Shown here: piece by piece, positions 42,027 to 52,833 of the stretch
Layout of the letters: each line of letters starts with the position of its first letter
Numbering within the stretch: the stretch's first letter is position 1
NCBI GenBank assembly: GCA_977006965.1
Contig: OZ345356.1
Span: 496,001 to 560,000 of the forward strand
Direction: 5' to 3'
DNA: 64,000 nt
Origin: Phymatolithon calcareum
Taxonomy: Eukaryota > Rhodophyta > Florideophyceae > Hapalidiales
The notes under the pieces: model-generated
What the model was told of the DNA's origin: nothing
Databases searched by the model: none
The model's input: the letters and a program-made list of their open reading frames with translations, nothing else
Position numbers and translations under genes: made by a program

Positions 42027-43076
42027 ATGGACCGGGGCGCGTTCGAGCAGTTTCAGGCGCGCCTGCGCTCGCCGCTGGAGACGATCGCGGCTTCGGCGAT
42101 TATCGCCATGACGTGTCTGCGACGTGTGTTTCGCAGCGGCGCGCGGGTGCCGTTCATGCTGTGCGGGCACGTATACGCGCGGCCGCCGCGCGAGATATAC
42201 TTCCTGGTGGCGGTGTTGGCGAACGTGGTGCTGCTGCGCGTGGTGCTCAACACCGTGAGACGCTACCTCGCGGTGCTGCGCCGGGGCGCCGGGCACCCCA
42301 CCGCGCGCCTCGTGCCCAGCGTGGGCAGCGACGCCTCCATGGGGCACGTCGCCCTGTACACGCGCCGCTGGATGCCGGTCTTCGGCGCCGTGGTCTACGT
42401 CTTCAACGCCGCCTTCTTCACCTGGTTCCTCGGCCGCCGGATAACTCAGGCGTATGTCGCGTTCGGAGGCATCACCGCCGTGCAGGTGCTCAATCTCGTG
42501 CTTGGCGTCGCCAACGCCGCGCTCCCGCCGCAGAAGCGCAAGACGTTCGACGCCGTCGCCAAGTTCCTCAGTGTCTTCGTTACAGACCGTGAGTATCACG
42601 ACCCCGGCCTCGAGGACCGCGACTGGAGCCCGTCAGAGTCTGACGAAGCTGTAGACGGCTTCACCGACGCGCTCGGCGTACAGTCCGGAGGTGCCGCATT
42701 CGATGTCGACGACAAAAAATCTCTCTACGTTCACGGTGCCGGAAGTTTCGGGCTGCTAAACAAGGGTGCATGCTTGATCTATGGCATGCGCGTCGGAAAC
42801 CCGGTTCAGGTCGAAAAGCAGGACCTAGACTTTCGCCTAGTACCGCTCAGAGTGCCGTACGCGCTCGTGTGGTATTCCATCTACGAGGGGTTTCTTGAGA
42901 TGGGCGGATACAAGGGCGCAGACGAGATCGACAAGTGCATCGTTTGGTTGATACTCGTATCCGCGATCTCCGGGATATGCGTCAGCTACATCCCGGGTCC
43001 CTGCTTGGTAATCAAGAATAACTGCAAAGATTTAACCGGGGGTCGCGGGAAAATTCGAGAGTCCGAGTTTTTTTGA
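42027..43076 (+). CDS. Tandem four-span membrane protein family, copy 3 (altered C terminus)
   Basis: A 349-residue single-exon frame, intact up to residue 337, with the family architecture: spans near 57-79, 118-137, 142-166 and the last before PGPCLVIKNNC. Spans 1-2 are of the copy-1 type (LANVVLLRVVLNTVRRY; AVVYVFNAAFFTWFLG). The loop reads GLLNKGACLIYGMRVGNPVQ. A DNA transposon inserted at 43039 replaces the normal ending LTGPNR-stop with LTGGRGKIRESEFF-stop, so the change affects only the short tail after span 4, and the protein could still function. Function unknown. Confidence 0.75.
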   Translation: MDRGAFEQFQARLRSPLETIAASAIIAMTCLRRVFRSGARVPFMLCGHVYARPPREIYFLVAVLANVVLLRVVLNTVRRYLAVLRRGAGHPTARLVPSVGSDASMGHVALYTRRWMPVFGAVVYVFNAAFFTWFLGRRITQAYVAFGGITAVQVLNLVLGVANAALPPQKRKTFDAVAKFLSVFVTDREYHDPGLEDRDWSPSESDEAVDGFTDALGVQSGGAAFDVDDKKSLYVHGAGSFGLLNKGACLIYGMRVGNPVQVEKQDLDFRLVPLRVPYALVWYSIYEGFLEMGGYKGADEIDKCIVWLILVSAISGICVSYIPGPCLVIKNNCKDLTGGRGKIRESEFF

Positions 43077-44281
43077 AATCTGCACCTGCAGTATTGGCCA
43101 TAGGCGAATTAATCAGAAATCCTCACGATGCGCATTTGATAAAAGTTGTAAAAACATTTTGCTGATAGCGAACTATTGCTTTTGGTACGGCGCGTTTCTG
43201 AAAGGTGATGCTAAGATACTGGACACATTTGTCAATTATAAGTGATCATCACCCACCTCACTGCAGATCACATCATGTGATCCGCATTGCGGTGGGCCTT
43301 ACCAATCAAAGATTGAGAGGTGACAGCCAGCGTAAAATTCGTTGTTTGGCTCAAAAACGTTTTGGTGCAGTTCCAATTGCAGCTGCTGTGCAGTGCCGTA
43401 TTGCACTACTGGTGTAAGTTCTATTTATTGCTCGAAATATCTTCATAGGCAGCTTCAACGAACTTAGTTGCCTCGAATGTTCGCTTTCTTTAAACTTCGC
43501 TTTCCGAATTCTCGCCAGTTCTATAACTTTATGGGCAAATGGACACGAATTATGGTAGCAAGGACCAAGGTATTCAAATATTCGGTGCGATAAATAAGCT
43601 CGGTCAATCGAATGGCAAGAATTAGCTGGTCCAAGTTGCCGAACGTTCGGCAATTCAGCGATTTTTCGAAATTTTACCTACCGAATTTTTATGGAAAGCA
43701 TGAACATTTTCCAGATCGCTGTGACGTAGTATGTTCTACAAGCTATGCGTGACAAAGTTTCGCAGTAAACTGTTCGGCTGTCTCGCGAACTCACGAGTGG
43801 GAGCTCATTAAAAATTGACAAATTAGAACTTCAGCTACAAAACAGCCGAACGTTCGCCGAACGTTTGCCGAATGCTCGCCGAACGTTTGGCGAATTTTTG
43901 CTCTATTGAACGATTAAGTCTATTCAGTGGGTTAACAACCAAGCAATTGTGCAATAGAATGTCGGAATGCACTGACGTATGCCTTAGTTGGAACCAACAT
44001 CACTGCATCTCACTGGAAATACGTATCATTTCTCTGTCCGAAAAGGACACAGTGTTAAATTACAGCTTGCGTGCATTTCAATACCTCCGAATTGAAGCAG
44101 CTGACTAAACTGCTGCTTGAAAAAATGTCTTTATTATGCAAAGCAATGATGATGACTAAAAATTTGTGTTATCATTATGAAAAGAGCGAGCCCCAAACGC
44201 AAATACTGGCACACTTGCCATAAAATTTTGGTTCATCAATGGTACCAAATTATTCGATGTTTCGAATTTTCCCGCAACCCC
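43039..44281. mobile_element. DNA transposon, 1243 bp, in the 3' end of membrane gene copy 3
   Basis: Terminal inverted repeats GGGGTCGCGGGAAAATTCGA (43039) and its near match GGGGTTGCGGGAAAATTCGA on the other strand (ending 44281). The target duplication is 3 bp, CCG (43036-43038 and 44282-44284). The uninterrupted sequence aaccggccccaaccg is seen in copies 1, 2, 4 and 5. The inside is rich in gccgaacgtt repeats (about 43640 and 43850-43895) and has only weak frames. Non-autonomous. The superfamily is unclear: a short duplication with G-rich ends fits CMC or Harbinger-like elements. Confidence 0.85.
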
Positions 44282-44284
44282 CCG

Positions 44285-44716
44285 GCCCCAACCGCTGACA
44301 AATGTAGATTTTCAGGAGGCATCGCTTTGCGTTACTGTACATAGAAAACCCAGCTGTATTTCGTATCTAAAGATTGAGACGTAAAAATGTCCGGATCCTC
44401 TTCCCTACACGGAGTGCGGCAGGAGCCGAAATTGAAGCCATTTCACCATGCTACAGAAAATCAAAAATCATGACCTCGAAATCATACCTTCAGGAGTAGT
44501 CCATCGCAATCTTCTGTACCGAATATGTACACCTGTAGCACCTCACATGCGGAACCAAACAGCAGTTTGCATCCTGGAGGAGCAGATTCCGGCTGTAGCA
44601 GAAGCTCATTTTTAAATTTAGGTTCTTGAAATTTACAACAGCGTCAGAGCTGTTGGCAAGAGCCGTGGGATACAGTGCGATGTATTCCGAGTTGTTGCCG
44701 ACGTTAGTGATGATGG
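44285..44716. other. Block C trailer, copy 3, shortened
   Basis: Matches 14286-14530 and then jumps (at ctgtaccgaatatgtacacctg) to the equivalent of 15220. About 690 bases including the MITE are deleted relative to copies 1, 4 and 5, apparently between two short gtac-containing sites. No gene. Confidence 0.6.
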
Positions 44717-46111
44717 TGTGCCAAGGGATATCCTCATGAAGAGGCTGACGGAGAAACTACCTGAAGAGATAACAAGAACGGTTGCGTACCTGTTAAAACC
44801 CTCGTGAGTCACATCAGCTGGAGACGAGACAGAAACGTGGTGTATCAACGGCCGAGAAGTGCTTCAAGGTTCCCCGCTTAGTACATGCCTATACAATATA
44901 TTCATGGACACATTCGCAGAAGCCGTCTCCAAGACAGACGGAAACGTCTCAGAGAGCTCAATGCAATTGTTCGCACATGATGTTCAGCTTCAAGCGAAGA
45001 CAGGACGAGGAATGCAGAAACTTCTAGATATAGCGACCATTTGGGCAAGCGAAAATGGCATGAAATGGAACACAAAGCCAGGAAAAAGGGAAGTTCTTAA
45101 GTACAAGGGACTTCAGAAGCACACTCTTTACTTGGCGGGACGAGAACTGCATCAAGCCTGGAGACTCTCGTATCTTGGGGTAAGCATGAATAACAAGGGT
45201 GTTTCGAATGACACGGCCATAGCAAGAGTTCAAAATGCTGCAGGATGCATACATAAGCTTCGGGAGCTTGGAGTGAATGTTCGAGGATTCAAACCGGAGA
45301 CATGCATCAGGATCTTTAAGTCACTAATTATCCCGAAATGGTAGTATGCGTTACACGTTACTCCAATGACAAATCGATTGGTCTCGGTAATCGAGTCGGC
45401 AGAGCGCTTGTTCTACAAGAATGTTTTCGGAAAATATGCCGAACACCGCGGGGACCGAATGCGAGTTCTGTGCCGACTGGGACCACCGAAGATGAGGAGA
45501 CGCCATCAAGCAGAAATGTTTGCATTAAGCTTGGTAAGACACAAAAAGCGCTTTGAAGAAACAGGAGAGTCCTTTGGAAGAGATGAGGACACAAAGGAAG
45601 GAATGAAGGATATTGAATATCTCAAGATATATGAAGACTTGCGATAAGCCCTTCAGAAAGCCCAGGAGGGATCTGTCACGAAGAAGAGGAGGAGAGAAGA
45701 AACAATTAAGGTATGGGAAAAGGAAGAAGAAGGCAGATCAATGAAGATTCCTATTGAAGGCAAGCTTCCAGGGATCCTTTACGTAGGAGAAAGAACAACA
45801 CGTTTAAGGTGCCTAAGTTTGACATTCAGTCGAGCACCCCTTTGGAGAAAATCAGTATTGGGTGCCTACTGTGGGATTACCGCTGTGATCGAACTAGTCG
45901 CCTTACAACGTACTCTATCGTCGTCGAAGATGAGCACAGAAATTGAGTTTGAGTGCAAGAGACTCACAGGAGCTCTTTTTGGGAGAGAATTACGAATTAA
46001 GAAAGTGATGAGTAGCCAGAAGACTTTAGATTAGAGAATAACACAAGAGCTGCCCCGTTACACTAAGGTGAGGCGTTGGGAGCTCTCAAAATAAAATCAT
46101 CAAATATCCCC
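44717..46111 (+). mobile_element. LINE family 1 copy shared by block C units (unit 3)
   Basis: Begins at tgtgccaagggatatcctc and ends at the family terminus before cgacggtagtg (46112). The reverse transcriptase frame is broken by TGA at about 44806 (Trp of SWVTS), by LFAHD for LFADD (a catalytic Asp lost), by TAG in IPKW* at about 45342 and by TAA in YEDLR*. Long open pieces are 44859-45344, 45366-45647 and 45741-46034. Confidence 0.88.
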
Positions 46112-46202
46112 CGACGGTAGTGCATCGTCATTGCAACAGCTTGGAAACAAAACACGTTATGATCTGGTGAGCTGGCGCTCCATCCAGTGTGTCTTTATCT
46201 CC

Positions 46203-46209
46203 TATAAAA
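46203..46209 (+). promoter_or_regulatory. TATA box upstream of MADPLTVV gene, copy 2
   Basis: TATAAAA in the context tctcctataaaaccctctct, 114-120 bases before the ATG at 46323. It is conserved at 56440-56446 and decayed at 18003. Confidence 0.45.
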
Positions 46210-46322
46210 CCCTCTCTTTCTGCTTAACCTGTGCAGCAATCATCTTCTCATGTTGTGCTTATTCTGACCATCTCAAGAGAAGCAAATTCCCCCCACCTTA
46301 CCGCATCGCACACATATCCAAA

Positions 46323-46505
46323 ATGGCTGATCCGCTCACAGTCGTTGCCGTCGCCGGCGCCGGAGTGGGAGCTCTGGGTAGACTTTCCGGATTTGCATGC
46401 AGGTTCGCGTGCGAAATCTGCGGACATCCCCTCTGCTTGAAGAAAAACAACATCAGGAAACACAGAAAGAGTACAAGGAATATGTTCATTTTCGCAGAAG
46501 GATGA
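46323..46505 (+). CDS. Small protein starting MADPLTVV, copy 2
   Basis: 60 residues. The hydrophobic N terminus (MADPLTVVAVAGAGVGALGR) is followed by two cysteine-containing segments (FACRFACEICGHPLCLKKNN) and a basic end. The frame is also open upstream of the ATG, but the TATA box and the copy at 18127 support this start. The four cysteines (CRFACEICGHPLC) could bind metal. In copy 1 two of them are changed (WRFECYISG), which argues against strong constraint. A relation to longer proteins with similar N termini cannot be tested here. Confidence 0.35.
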   Translation: MADPLTVVAVAGAGVGALGRLSGFACRFACEICGHPLCLKKNNIRKHRKSTRNMFIFAEG

Positions 46506-47024
46506 ACATAGAGCTTGTGGCCAGACGTACCCGATAGAATTTAAATCCGAATTTGCTTGCCTTCCGACCGGCTGAGAATATCTGCGGTAAATTTTACCGG
46601 AGATGAAAGTACTGCGTCCTCTCTGCTCAATCTTTGTGTTCTGTATTCAGCGCCAGTGGGAATGTCCCCCTTGCCCCGACAAGCTGGACAAATATAATTT
46701 CTTACATCGAGATGCTCACGAGACCGCTCATATCCCCCATGCACGACACAAGACTTCCCGTGCATATCTAGTGAAAGTTTAGACCATATGTTGAAGTAAA
46801 TGAAAATTTATGGCGAACTCCTCATGCGCGGTACTCAAGAGATGTCATGCGCAATCGGCAGCGGCGGCACTTCGGGTACGCTCGTCACATTCGTAATGCC
46901 TCTTTCTCCTATGCAGTTTTCATCCTTCTAACCAGTACTTTAAAATTCTTCGCCCAAAAAAATTTCAATCGCCTTCAACGCGCAACGGTCCTGCAGAGCA
47001 CAGAGCATTCCCAAGATCATGCAA

Positions 47025-47113
47025 GCACTTGTGGTATAGTGGTTAAACTGCCTCCGGTGGGTGCACTTTTGCAGCCACGAGAAAGGTCCTGGGTTCGAAT
47101 CCCGCGTGTGCCT
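47025..47113 (+). ncRNA. tRNA-like sequence, copy 2
   Basis: A box TGGTATAGTGG and B box GGTTCGAATCC with the same spacing as at 18832. The sequence between copies differs by only a few bases. The long middle part would suit a class II tRNA or an intron, but D and anticodon stems do not close. Most likely a tRNA-derived SINE head or dead tRNA. Confidence 0.45.
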
Positions 47114-47256
47114 GTTTGCCGTGAAGAGTCTGACGTTGTTTTTTCTCCTTATTTCGCGCCACGGCGCGTTTCGGGAGTCGGGTTACCGCATTGCACAAGG
47201 GGTCCGAGCTAATTACAGTGCATTAGTATAGCACAAAAGAAGTAGAAAAGTCCAAT

Positions 47257-48063
47257 ATTTTGTTTTCCCACGTGGACTCGTGAATCGTGGAACCACCGCA
47301 GTTGCTTCGGGAGGAATCGTGTAATGACGAGCGGCAGGCAGAGAAGAAGCGTGCTTGTTAGGGGGTCAGCGACCTGTTAGGCAAGTTGTTATTAGAAAAT
47401 TACAGGACAAAGTCCATGTGTGATACTGTTATTGACTAGCAACCCCAAGTGATTTTGCCACGTAGAAGACGGAGAGCCTTTTGAGTCTTTGCTCTATGCC
47501 ACTGCCAGTCCGCTGCGAGGAAGAAGTCGGCGAAATTGCCACGGACGGAAAGGTCCGATTCTAGTTTCCGTGAGAGACAGCTGTCCTCATTTGGGTCGTA
47601 ATGGACCTCGCGGGTATGTGTGGAATACTGCAGTACTGTCTAGTTGACGTATGACACGGTCCTATTGCACCCCGTCCATGACATAATCTTCTGGACGTTT
47701 CACCTTCTTGGAGCCAATGAGACATGATGGTTTACCAAACTTCATCCTTTCCTCTAGCTTTTCACCAAAGTGTTCACCTTCTTCTTGGACTTCGTCATGA
47801 CGCGCTTCTCTTGGTGGATGCTGGGATGTCACGGAGTAAGAAGACAAGGTTCTAGCCTTTCGTGCGTCTCTGTTAGTCTGATGATCAGGTATATGTATTC
47901 GGTCAAATCATCCATGGGATTCTGTGCTCCATATTTATGCTAAATTTGGCCTATGGCACAGTATACATATGCCGAAGCTCCATACCCTCCCTACGTACTT
48001 TGCGATCATACTCAATTGAATATCGAATTAATAAAATTTCATTGTCCCTATCATACGCACATA
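47257..48063. other. Accessory sequence with a SINE-like fragment
   Basis: 47263-47360 (cccacgtggactcgtgaatc ... gaatcgtg) resembles the SINE-like insert at 59440-59530. The rest to 48063 has frames under 90 codons and no motif. It is not part of the other block C units, so it marks a break between units 3 and 4. Confidence 0.45.
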
Positions 48064-48065
48064 TA

Positions 48066-49376
48066 CAGTCAAACCTCGATAACTGGATCCTCTTTAAGCG
48101 TATAACCTCGGTTTTTAGAAAATTGCGTGCCTCCACGAAAACCGTTTATCCCAAAATTTATCGAAATTTTAATATATTCAGAATACTCACATAGTAGAAA
48201 ATCCTGACTGCCGATACACGGCGCATACCTTAAAAATGTATAAAATATTGAGTACATGCCACGGAGCATATTCTGGACGTTACCACTTGTCCACAGAATG
48301 TAGTATAAGTCACAGCCCTCCATCTCCATGGCGGCCAGACCTCGGTAAGAGTGCTCGAGTGTACGCGCATCTTATTACCGATCGCGTCTACGAGGACTGT
48401 TGGCACTTCGCCAGCATTCCGCCCTCCATAGTGGTAGCAATCCCGATCCCGGCAATGCCGTACAACACGATTTTAGCTACTACATAATCTTCGAATGGGG
48501 ATAAAGTCATCAGCGACCCAGCTCTTGAAAGCTGTACTTGCGCTCCTGCAGCCCTCTGAAGTCATGGAAACCCCAATCTAGTTAGTGCCGCCCCATCCAC
48601 AATCGCAAATGTGAGAATTTCTACAATTGCATCACCAACCTCTTCTTTGTAATCCAGGTTTTAAGCGTAAGCAAGTATGTCGGCAATTAGCATGCGAATA
48701 CCAGTTATCCCTGCTACATCGGGCCTGCGCAAGCCCCTCTGTATCTCTGTTATCCGCGGAGCCTCCATCTACTTTCGTGACTTTCCGGTCGGTCCGTCGC
48801 CATCTTCGAAAAGCGCTCCAGGCGTTTCTGGGCTTATTGTTGCATCATCCAGTGTGACTAGCTCCTCTACATCCTCTGCGTGAAGTCTGTCGCTGCCAAT
48901 TGCGTCCATATTCCCAACTCTGACTGCGGTTCCAAAAGCATGATACCACCTGACGGCTCGTCAGATTCTCCAACCTTATACACGTTTCAAGCACTTTATC
49001 TGCCATAGTTGGTTCATACTGTACGCATGCGCAACAGTTACGCAGATATACACTAATACATTGGTGTCACCATGATCCTCCAATGATGTTGCAGTTCCGG
49101 GCCGGACAGTTCCCACGAGCCTAATACCGTCAACAGTTGCAACTATTGAAATTTATACTATCGCATCACCATCCGCTTCTCTGCTCCCTGGATTCTCAGA
49201 TTCACGCAGTGTGTCGGCATCGATTGCTGCAACTAAACGTCGGCTGCCTCTGCCACATGGGCTGCTGGGCTACACATGTAGTCTTTGCGATATGATATGA
49301 ATTCACTCCTGGAATACCTCGATATTTGGATTTCTGACTCCCCTACCGAAGCCATCCAGTTATCGAGGGTTGACTG
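48066..49376 (-). mobile_element. Pogo-like element, left copy, 1311 bp
   Basis: Ends cagtcaaacctcgataactg (48066) and, inverted, cagtcaaccctcgataactg (ending 49376), with TA on each side. The minus strand carries a coding remnant ending in RLHAEDVEELVTLDDATISP, which resembles the acidic C terminus of pogo/Tigger transposases. A full transposase is not present. The element is an inverted near-identical copy of 49738-52009, which without its hAT insert has exactly the same length. Confidence 0.85.
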
Positions 49377-49378
49377 TA

Positions 49379-49735
49379 CAGTAAAAGACCTCGCCGTGTT
49401 GGATTGTCTGAATCACCGACCCGCCGATTGATCCAACTTCAAAAATCTCATATACAGCCACACCATATGGCTCTTAAATTTGGCTCTCCAACTCAGCCTA
49501 TGAGAACAAAGATCGTGGCCCAAATGTAAACTTGCATCTGCTCATGTCAGTGCTCGTTTCCACAAACACGGTGCTTTCGAGGAAATCATGACTTCTTGTG
49601 AAAGTTAGAGATACCGAAATATTATGATATCTAGTTCGAGGTATAAATAGGTAATTTCAAGCAAAAGTATGTGCCTTGATTATGATTTTCGTTAAAGATT
49701 TGAGGGGTTCCAAATCATCGGCTGGCCTAACGGTG
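49379..49735 (-). repeat. Block C leader segment, inverted between the two pogo copies
   Basis: Read on the minus strand, this 357-bp piece is the leader found in forward orientation at 41290-41620 and 59320-60620 (gaaatctttaacgaaaatca ... ggtcttttactg). Its right-hand neighbour in the forward copies, tatggcaaacggtggttc, lies at 52010, beyond the right pogo copy. The piece was therefore flipped in place. Confidence 0.9.
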
Positions 49736-49901
49736 TACAGTCAACCCTTGATAACTGGATGGCTTCGGTAGGGGAGTCAGAAATCCAAATATCGAGGTAT
49801 TCCAGGAGTGAATTCATATCATATCGCAAAGACTACATGTGTAGCCCAGCAGCCCATGTGGCAGAGGCAGCCGACGTTTAGTTGCAGCAATCGATGCCGA
49901 C

Positions 49902-50854
49902 CAGGGGTCGTGCGCAATCCATTGCTATTGCAATTAATTGCAATTCATAGCAATTCGACCCAAATTGGGTTCTGATGAAGAATTGCAATTCGAATTGCTG
50001 GTCGGTAGGTTGTACGAAAGTGTATAGTTCAGCAAGAGCAGAGTTGAAGGAAATAACGATCACTTCAAATGTATCATGCGTAGTACGTGATAATTGGTTG
50101 TCGGTAGCATCTAATTTTATTATATAACTCGGGCCAGTATAAGCGTTCACCGGGGGAGCACTGCACCTTTTTGGCCCAAATCAACTAAATAACTATCGGG
50201 CCAAAATGTTGCCGTGCTCCCCTAGTGTTAGGTACGTAAAATTCTACGTACTGTATACAGTTACAACGTTCCTGAATTCAACCATCCATGTTCTATTGTA
50301 ATGGTCTGCGTAGACCACTACAACAGAACGATCACATGGATGGTTGAATTCATTCATCCGTTCAAGTATAACGGTATGGGTGTCTAGAGTGTCGTTTCTG
50401 AAAAGACAGATAGAAGAGTCAATATAAAAAGTGAAGTCGTACATTTATCCAAAGCACACTACCAGACCCAGTCGACAACACCTAAACAAATTTCGCTCTT
50501 CCAATCATGGTACTACCTATTCCGAAACCGAAGCCGAAACAAGTTGTACAGCAGCTAATGCAACTCCTTCGCGAACAGCCTCGAGATATCCATTCACGTC
50601 AATCAACCGCTCTTATTGGGATGATCAAACTGTGAAGGAAGCTATGCGTTGTCAACCAGCGTGTTGAACAGGCTATCGCAGAAAACGAAAGTTTCGTACA
50701 CCTAGGAGAAGAGGCATGAATAAACAATTAACTTGACTATTGCGGGAAGTATTCAAATTGCAATTCGAATTGCTGACTAACCGTAGTGAGCAATTGAATT
50801 GTTTAATTGCGCGACAAACAGCAATGTCGAGCAATGGAATTGGCACTACCCCTG
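49902..50854. mobile_element. hAT-type DNA transposon, 953 bp, nested
   Basis: Ends CAGGGGTCGTGCGCAATCC and, inverted, CAGGGGTAGTGCCAATTCC, flanked by 8-bp duplications ATGCCGAC (49894-49901 and 50855-50862). The left pogo copy (about 49217) has the site once. Non-autonomous: no BED finger or transposase is readable. It contains a 70-bp inverted-repeat module (50153-50222) and a 78-bp hairpin (50274-50351). The inner ends repeat caattgcaattcgaattgc-like motifs on both sides. Confidence 0.92.
50274..50351. repeat. Hairpin inside the nested hAT element
   Basis: gaattcaaccatccatgt at 50274 is matched by acatggatggttgaattc ending at 50351, with weaker pairing continuing inward (ttctattgtaatggtct / agaccactacaacagaa). 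Confidence 0.7.
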
Positions 50855-52011
50855 ATGCCGACACACTGCGTGAATCTGAGAATCCAGGGAGCAGAGAAGC
50901 GGATGGTGATGCGATAGTATAAATTTCAATAGTTGCAACTGTTGACGGTATTAGGCTCGTGAGAACTGTCCGGCCCGGAACTGCAACATCATTGGAGGAT
51001 CATGGTGACACCAATGTATTAGTGTATATCTGCGTAACTGTTGCGCATGCGTACAGTATGAACCAACTATGGCAGATAAAGTGCTTGAAACGTGTATAAG
51101 GTTGGAGAATCTGACGAGCCGTCAGGTGGTATCATGCTTTTGGAACCGCAGTCAGAGTTGGGAATATGGACGCCATTGGCAGCGACAGACTTCACGCAGA
51201 GGATGTAGAGGAGCTAGTCACACTGGATGATGCAACAATAAGCCCAGAAACGCCTGGAGCGCTTTTCGAAGATGGCGACGGACCGACCGGAAAGTCACGA
51301 AAGTAGATGGAGGCTCCGCGGATATCAGAGATACAGAGGGGCTTGCGCAGGCCCGATGTAGCAGGGATAACTGGTATTCGCATGCTAATTGCCGACATAC
51401 TTGCTTACGCTTAAAACCTGGATTACAAAGAAGAGGTTGGTGATGCAATTGTAGAAATTCTCACATTTGCGATTGTGGATGGGGCGGCACTAACTAGATT
51501 GGGGTTTCCATGACTTCAGAGGGCTGCAGGAGCGCAAGTACAGCTTTCAAGAGCTGGGTCGCTGATGACTTTATCCCCATTCGAAGATTATGTAGTAGCT
51601 AAAATCGTGTTGTACGGCATTGCCGGGATCGGGATTGCTACCACTATGGAGGGCGGAATGCTGGCGAAGTGCCAACAGTCCTCGTAGACGCGATCGGTAA
51701 TAAGATGCGCGTACACTCGAGCACTCTTACCGAGGTCTGGCCGCCATGGAGATGGAGGGCTGTGACTTATACTACATTCTGTGGACAAGTGGTAACGTCC
51801 AGAATATGCTCCGTGGCATGTACTCAATATTTTATACATTTTTAAGGTATGCGCCGTGTATCGGCAGTCAGGATTTTCTACTATGTGAGTATTCTGAATA
51901 TATTAAAATTTCGATAAATTTTGGGATGAACGGTTTTCGTGGAGGCACGCAATTTTCTAAAAACCGAGGTTATACGCTAAAAGAGGATCCAGTTATCGAG
52001 GGTTGACTGTA

Positions 52012-52833
52012 TGGCAAACGGCGGTTCTGTATTTCTGGTCAATACCGACTTTATGCCTTCACCTCCGCACATCTAACGTCAAACGCTTAAATCTAGTGAT
52101 CCACTGCAGTTCTCGCGCATCTGAAGCCACTATTTCAAGGTACTCACTGATATCTTTAGTTTGGTATACGGTTTGTCACCAAAATGATTCCATGTGTTTC
52201 GTGATAGTCAAGTGAAAAACGTCAAAATCCGCTATTTTGAGCAGGAATCTGTTTTTCGGACGGCTGATGCCCAAAACCGAGGACATTCTATGAACATTTT
52301 TTTGACAGAAATCGAAGATCCTCTGTTGCTAGACTAAGTTAGCGTGCAAACTTCCTCGGCGGTTGTGATGATCCTTAGATATCGCGACATACTTTCTCGG
52401 TTTCACGAGTTCGCAGTCTGACAACGGTATACTTTTCGGCATGCCGAACGGCATTACAGTACCGTTCGGTATACCGAAATGATCCGCGGCAAACACAGAC
52501 AGGTGCGTACCCGGAGTTTGTGGCACGTCGTTTATTATCATACCGCATGTTCATGACCGGAAATCGCAGATTTTTGCGAACGCTATCACTTTTCGGCTCC
52601 TAACGTCAAATCTATCCATGAGACTTCCAATTCGCTTCTTACGATTGTGTGCGCTAGGCAGATCTACCAAGCGAGTAAAAAAACAAGGAAATTGAAGGCA
52701 TGCTAGCTCTGGTACCGCTGATCCGGTTTTGGGGGCATTTAAAATAAAATTACATATATCCCCACAACCCGTCCAGAACTGGGGTTTTAAGGATGCAAAG
52801 CAACTAGCTGAACTATGGCAGCATGGTGGCAGC
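52012..52833. other. Leader of membrane gene copy 4, with insertion
   Basis: Continues the leader from atggcaaacggcggttc. Between gaagat (about 52317) and aaaattacatatatcccc (about 52747) is the same extra segment as before copy 2, here about 430 bases. The last 100 bases are conserved and open in frame with the gene (an upstream ATG at 52729), but other copies do not share that ATG. Confidence 0.55.

Larger units (their letters stand above)
49738..52009 (+). mobile_element. Pogo-like element, right copy, carrying a hAT insertion
   Basis: Same ends as the left copy, opposite orientation, TA at 49736-49737 and 52010-52011. The target is preserved uninterrupted at about 41619 (ttttactgtatggc). 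Subtracting the 953-bp hAT element and its 8-bp duplication leaves 1311 bp. The C-terminal transposase-like frame is on the plus strand near 51165-51305. Confidence 0.88.

Noticed and set aside
42006-42599. Long alternative-frame and antisense frames (up to 197 codons) over the 5' third of the membrane genes
   Set aside because: They follow from the very high GC content. In copy 5 the plus-strand alternative frame ends after 61 codons while the main frame is intact, so it is not conserved.
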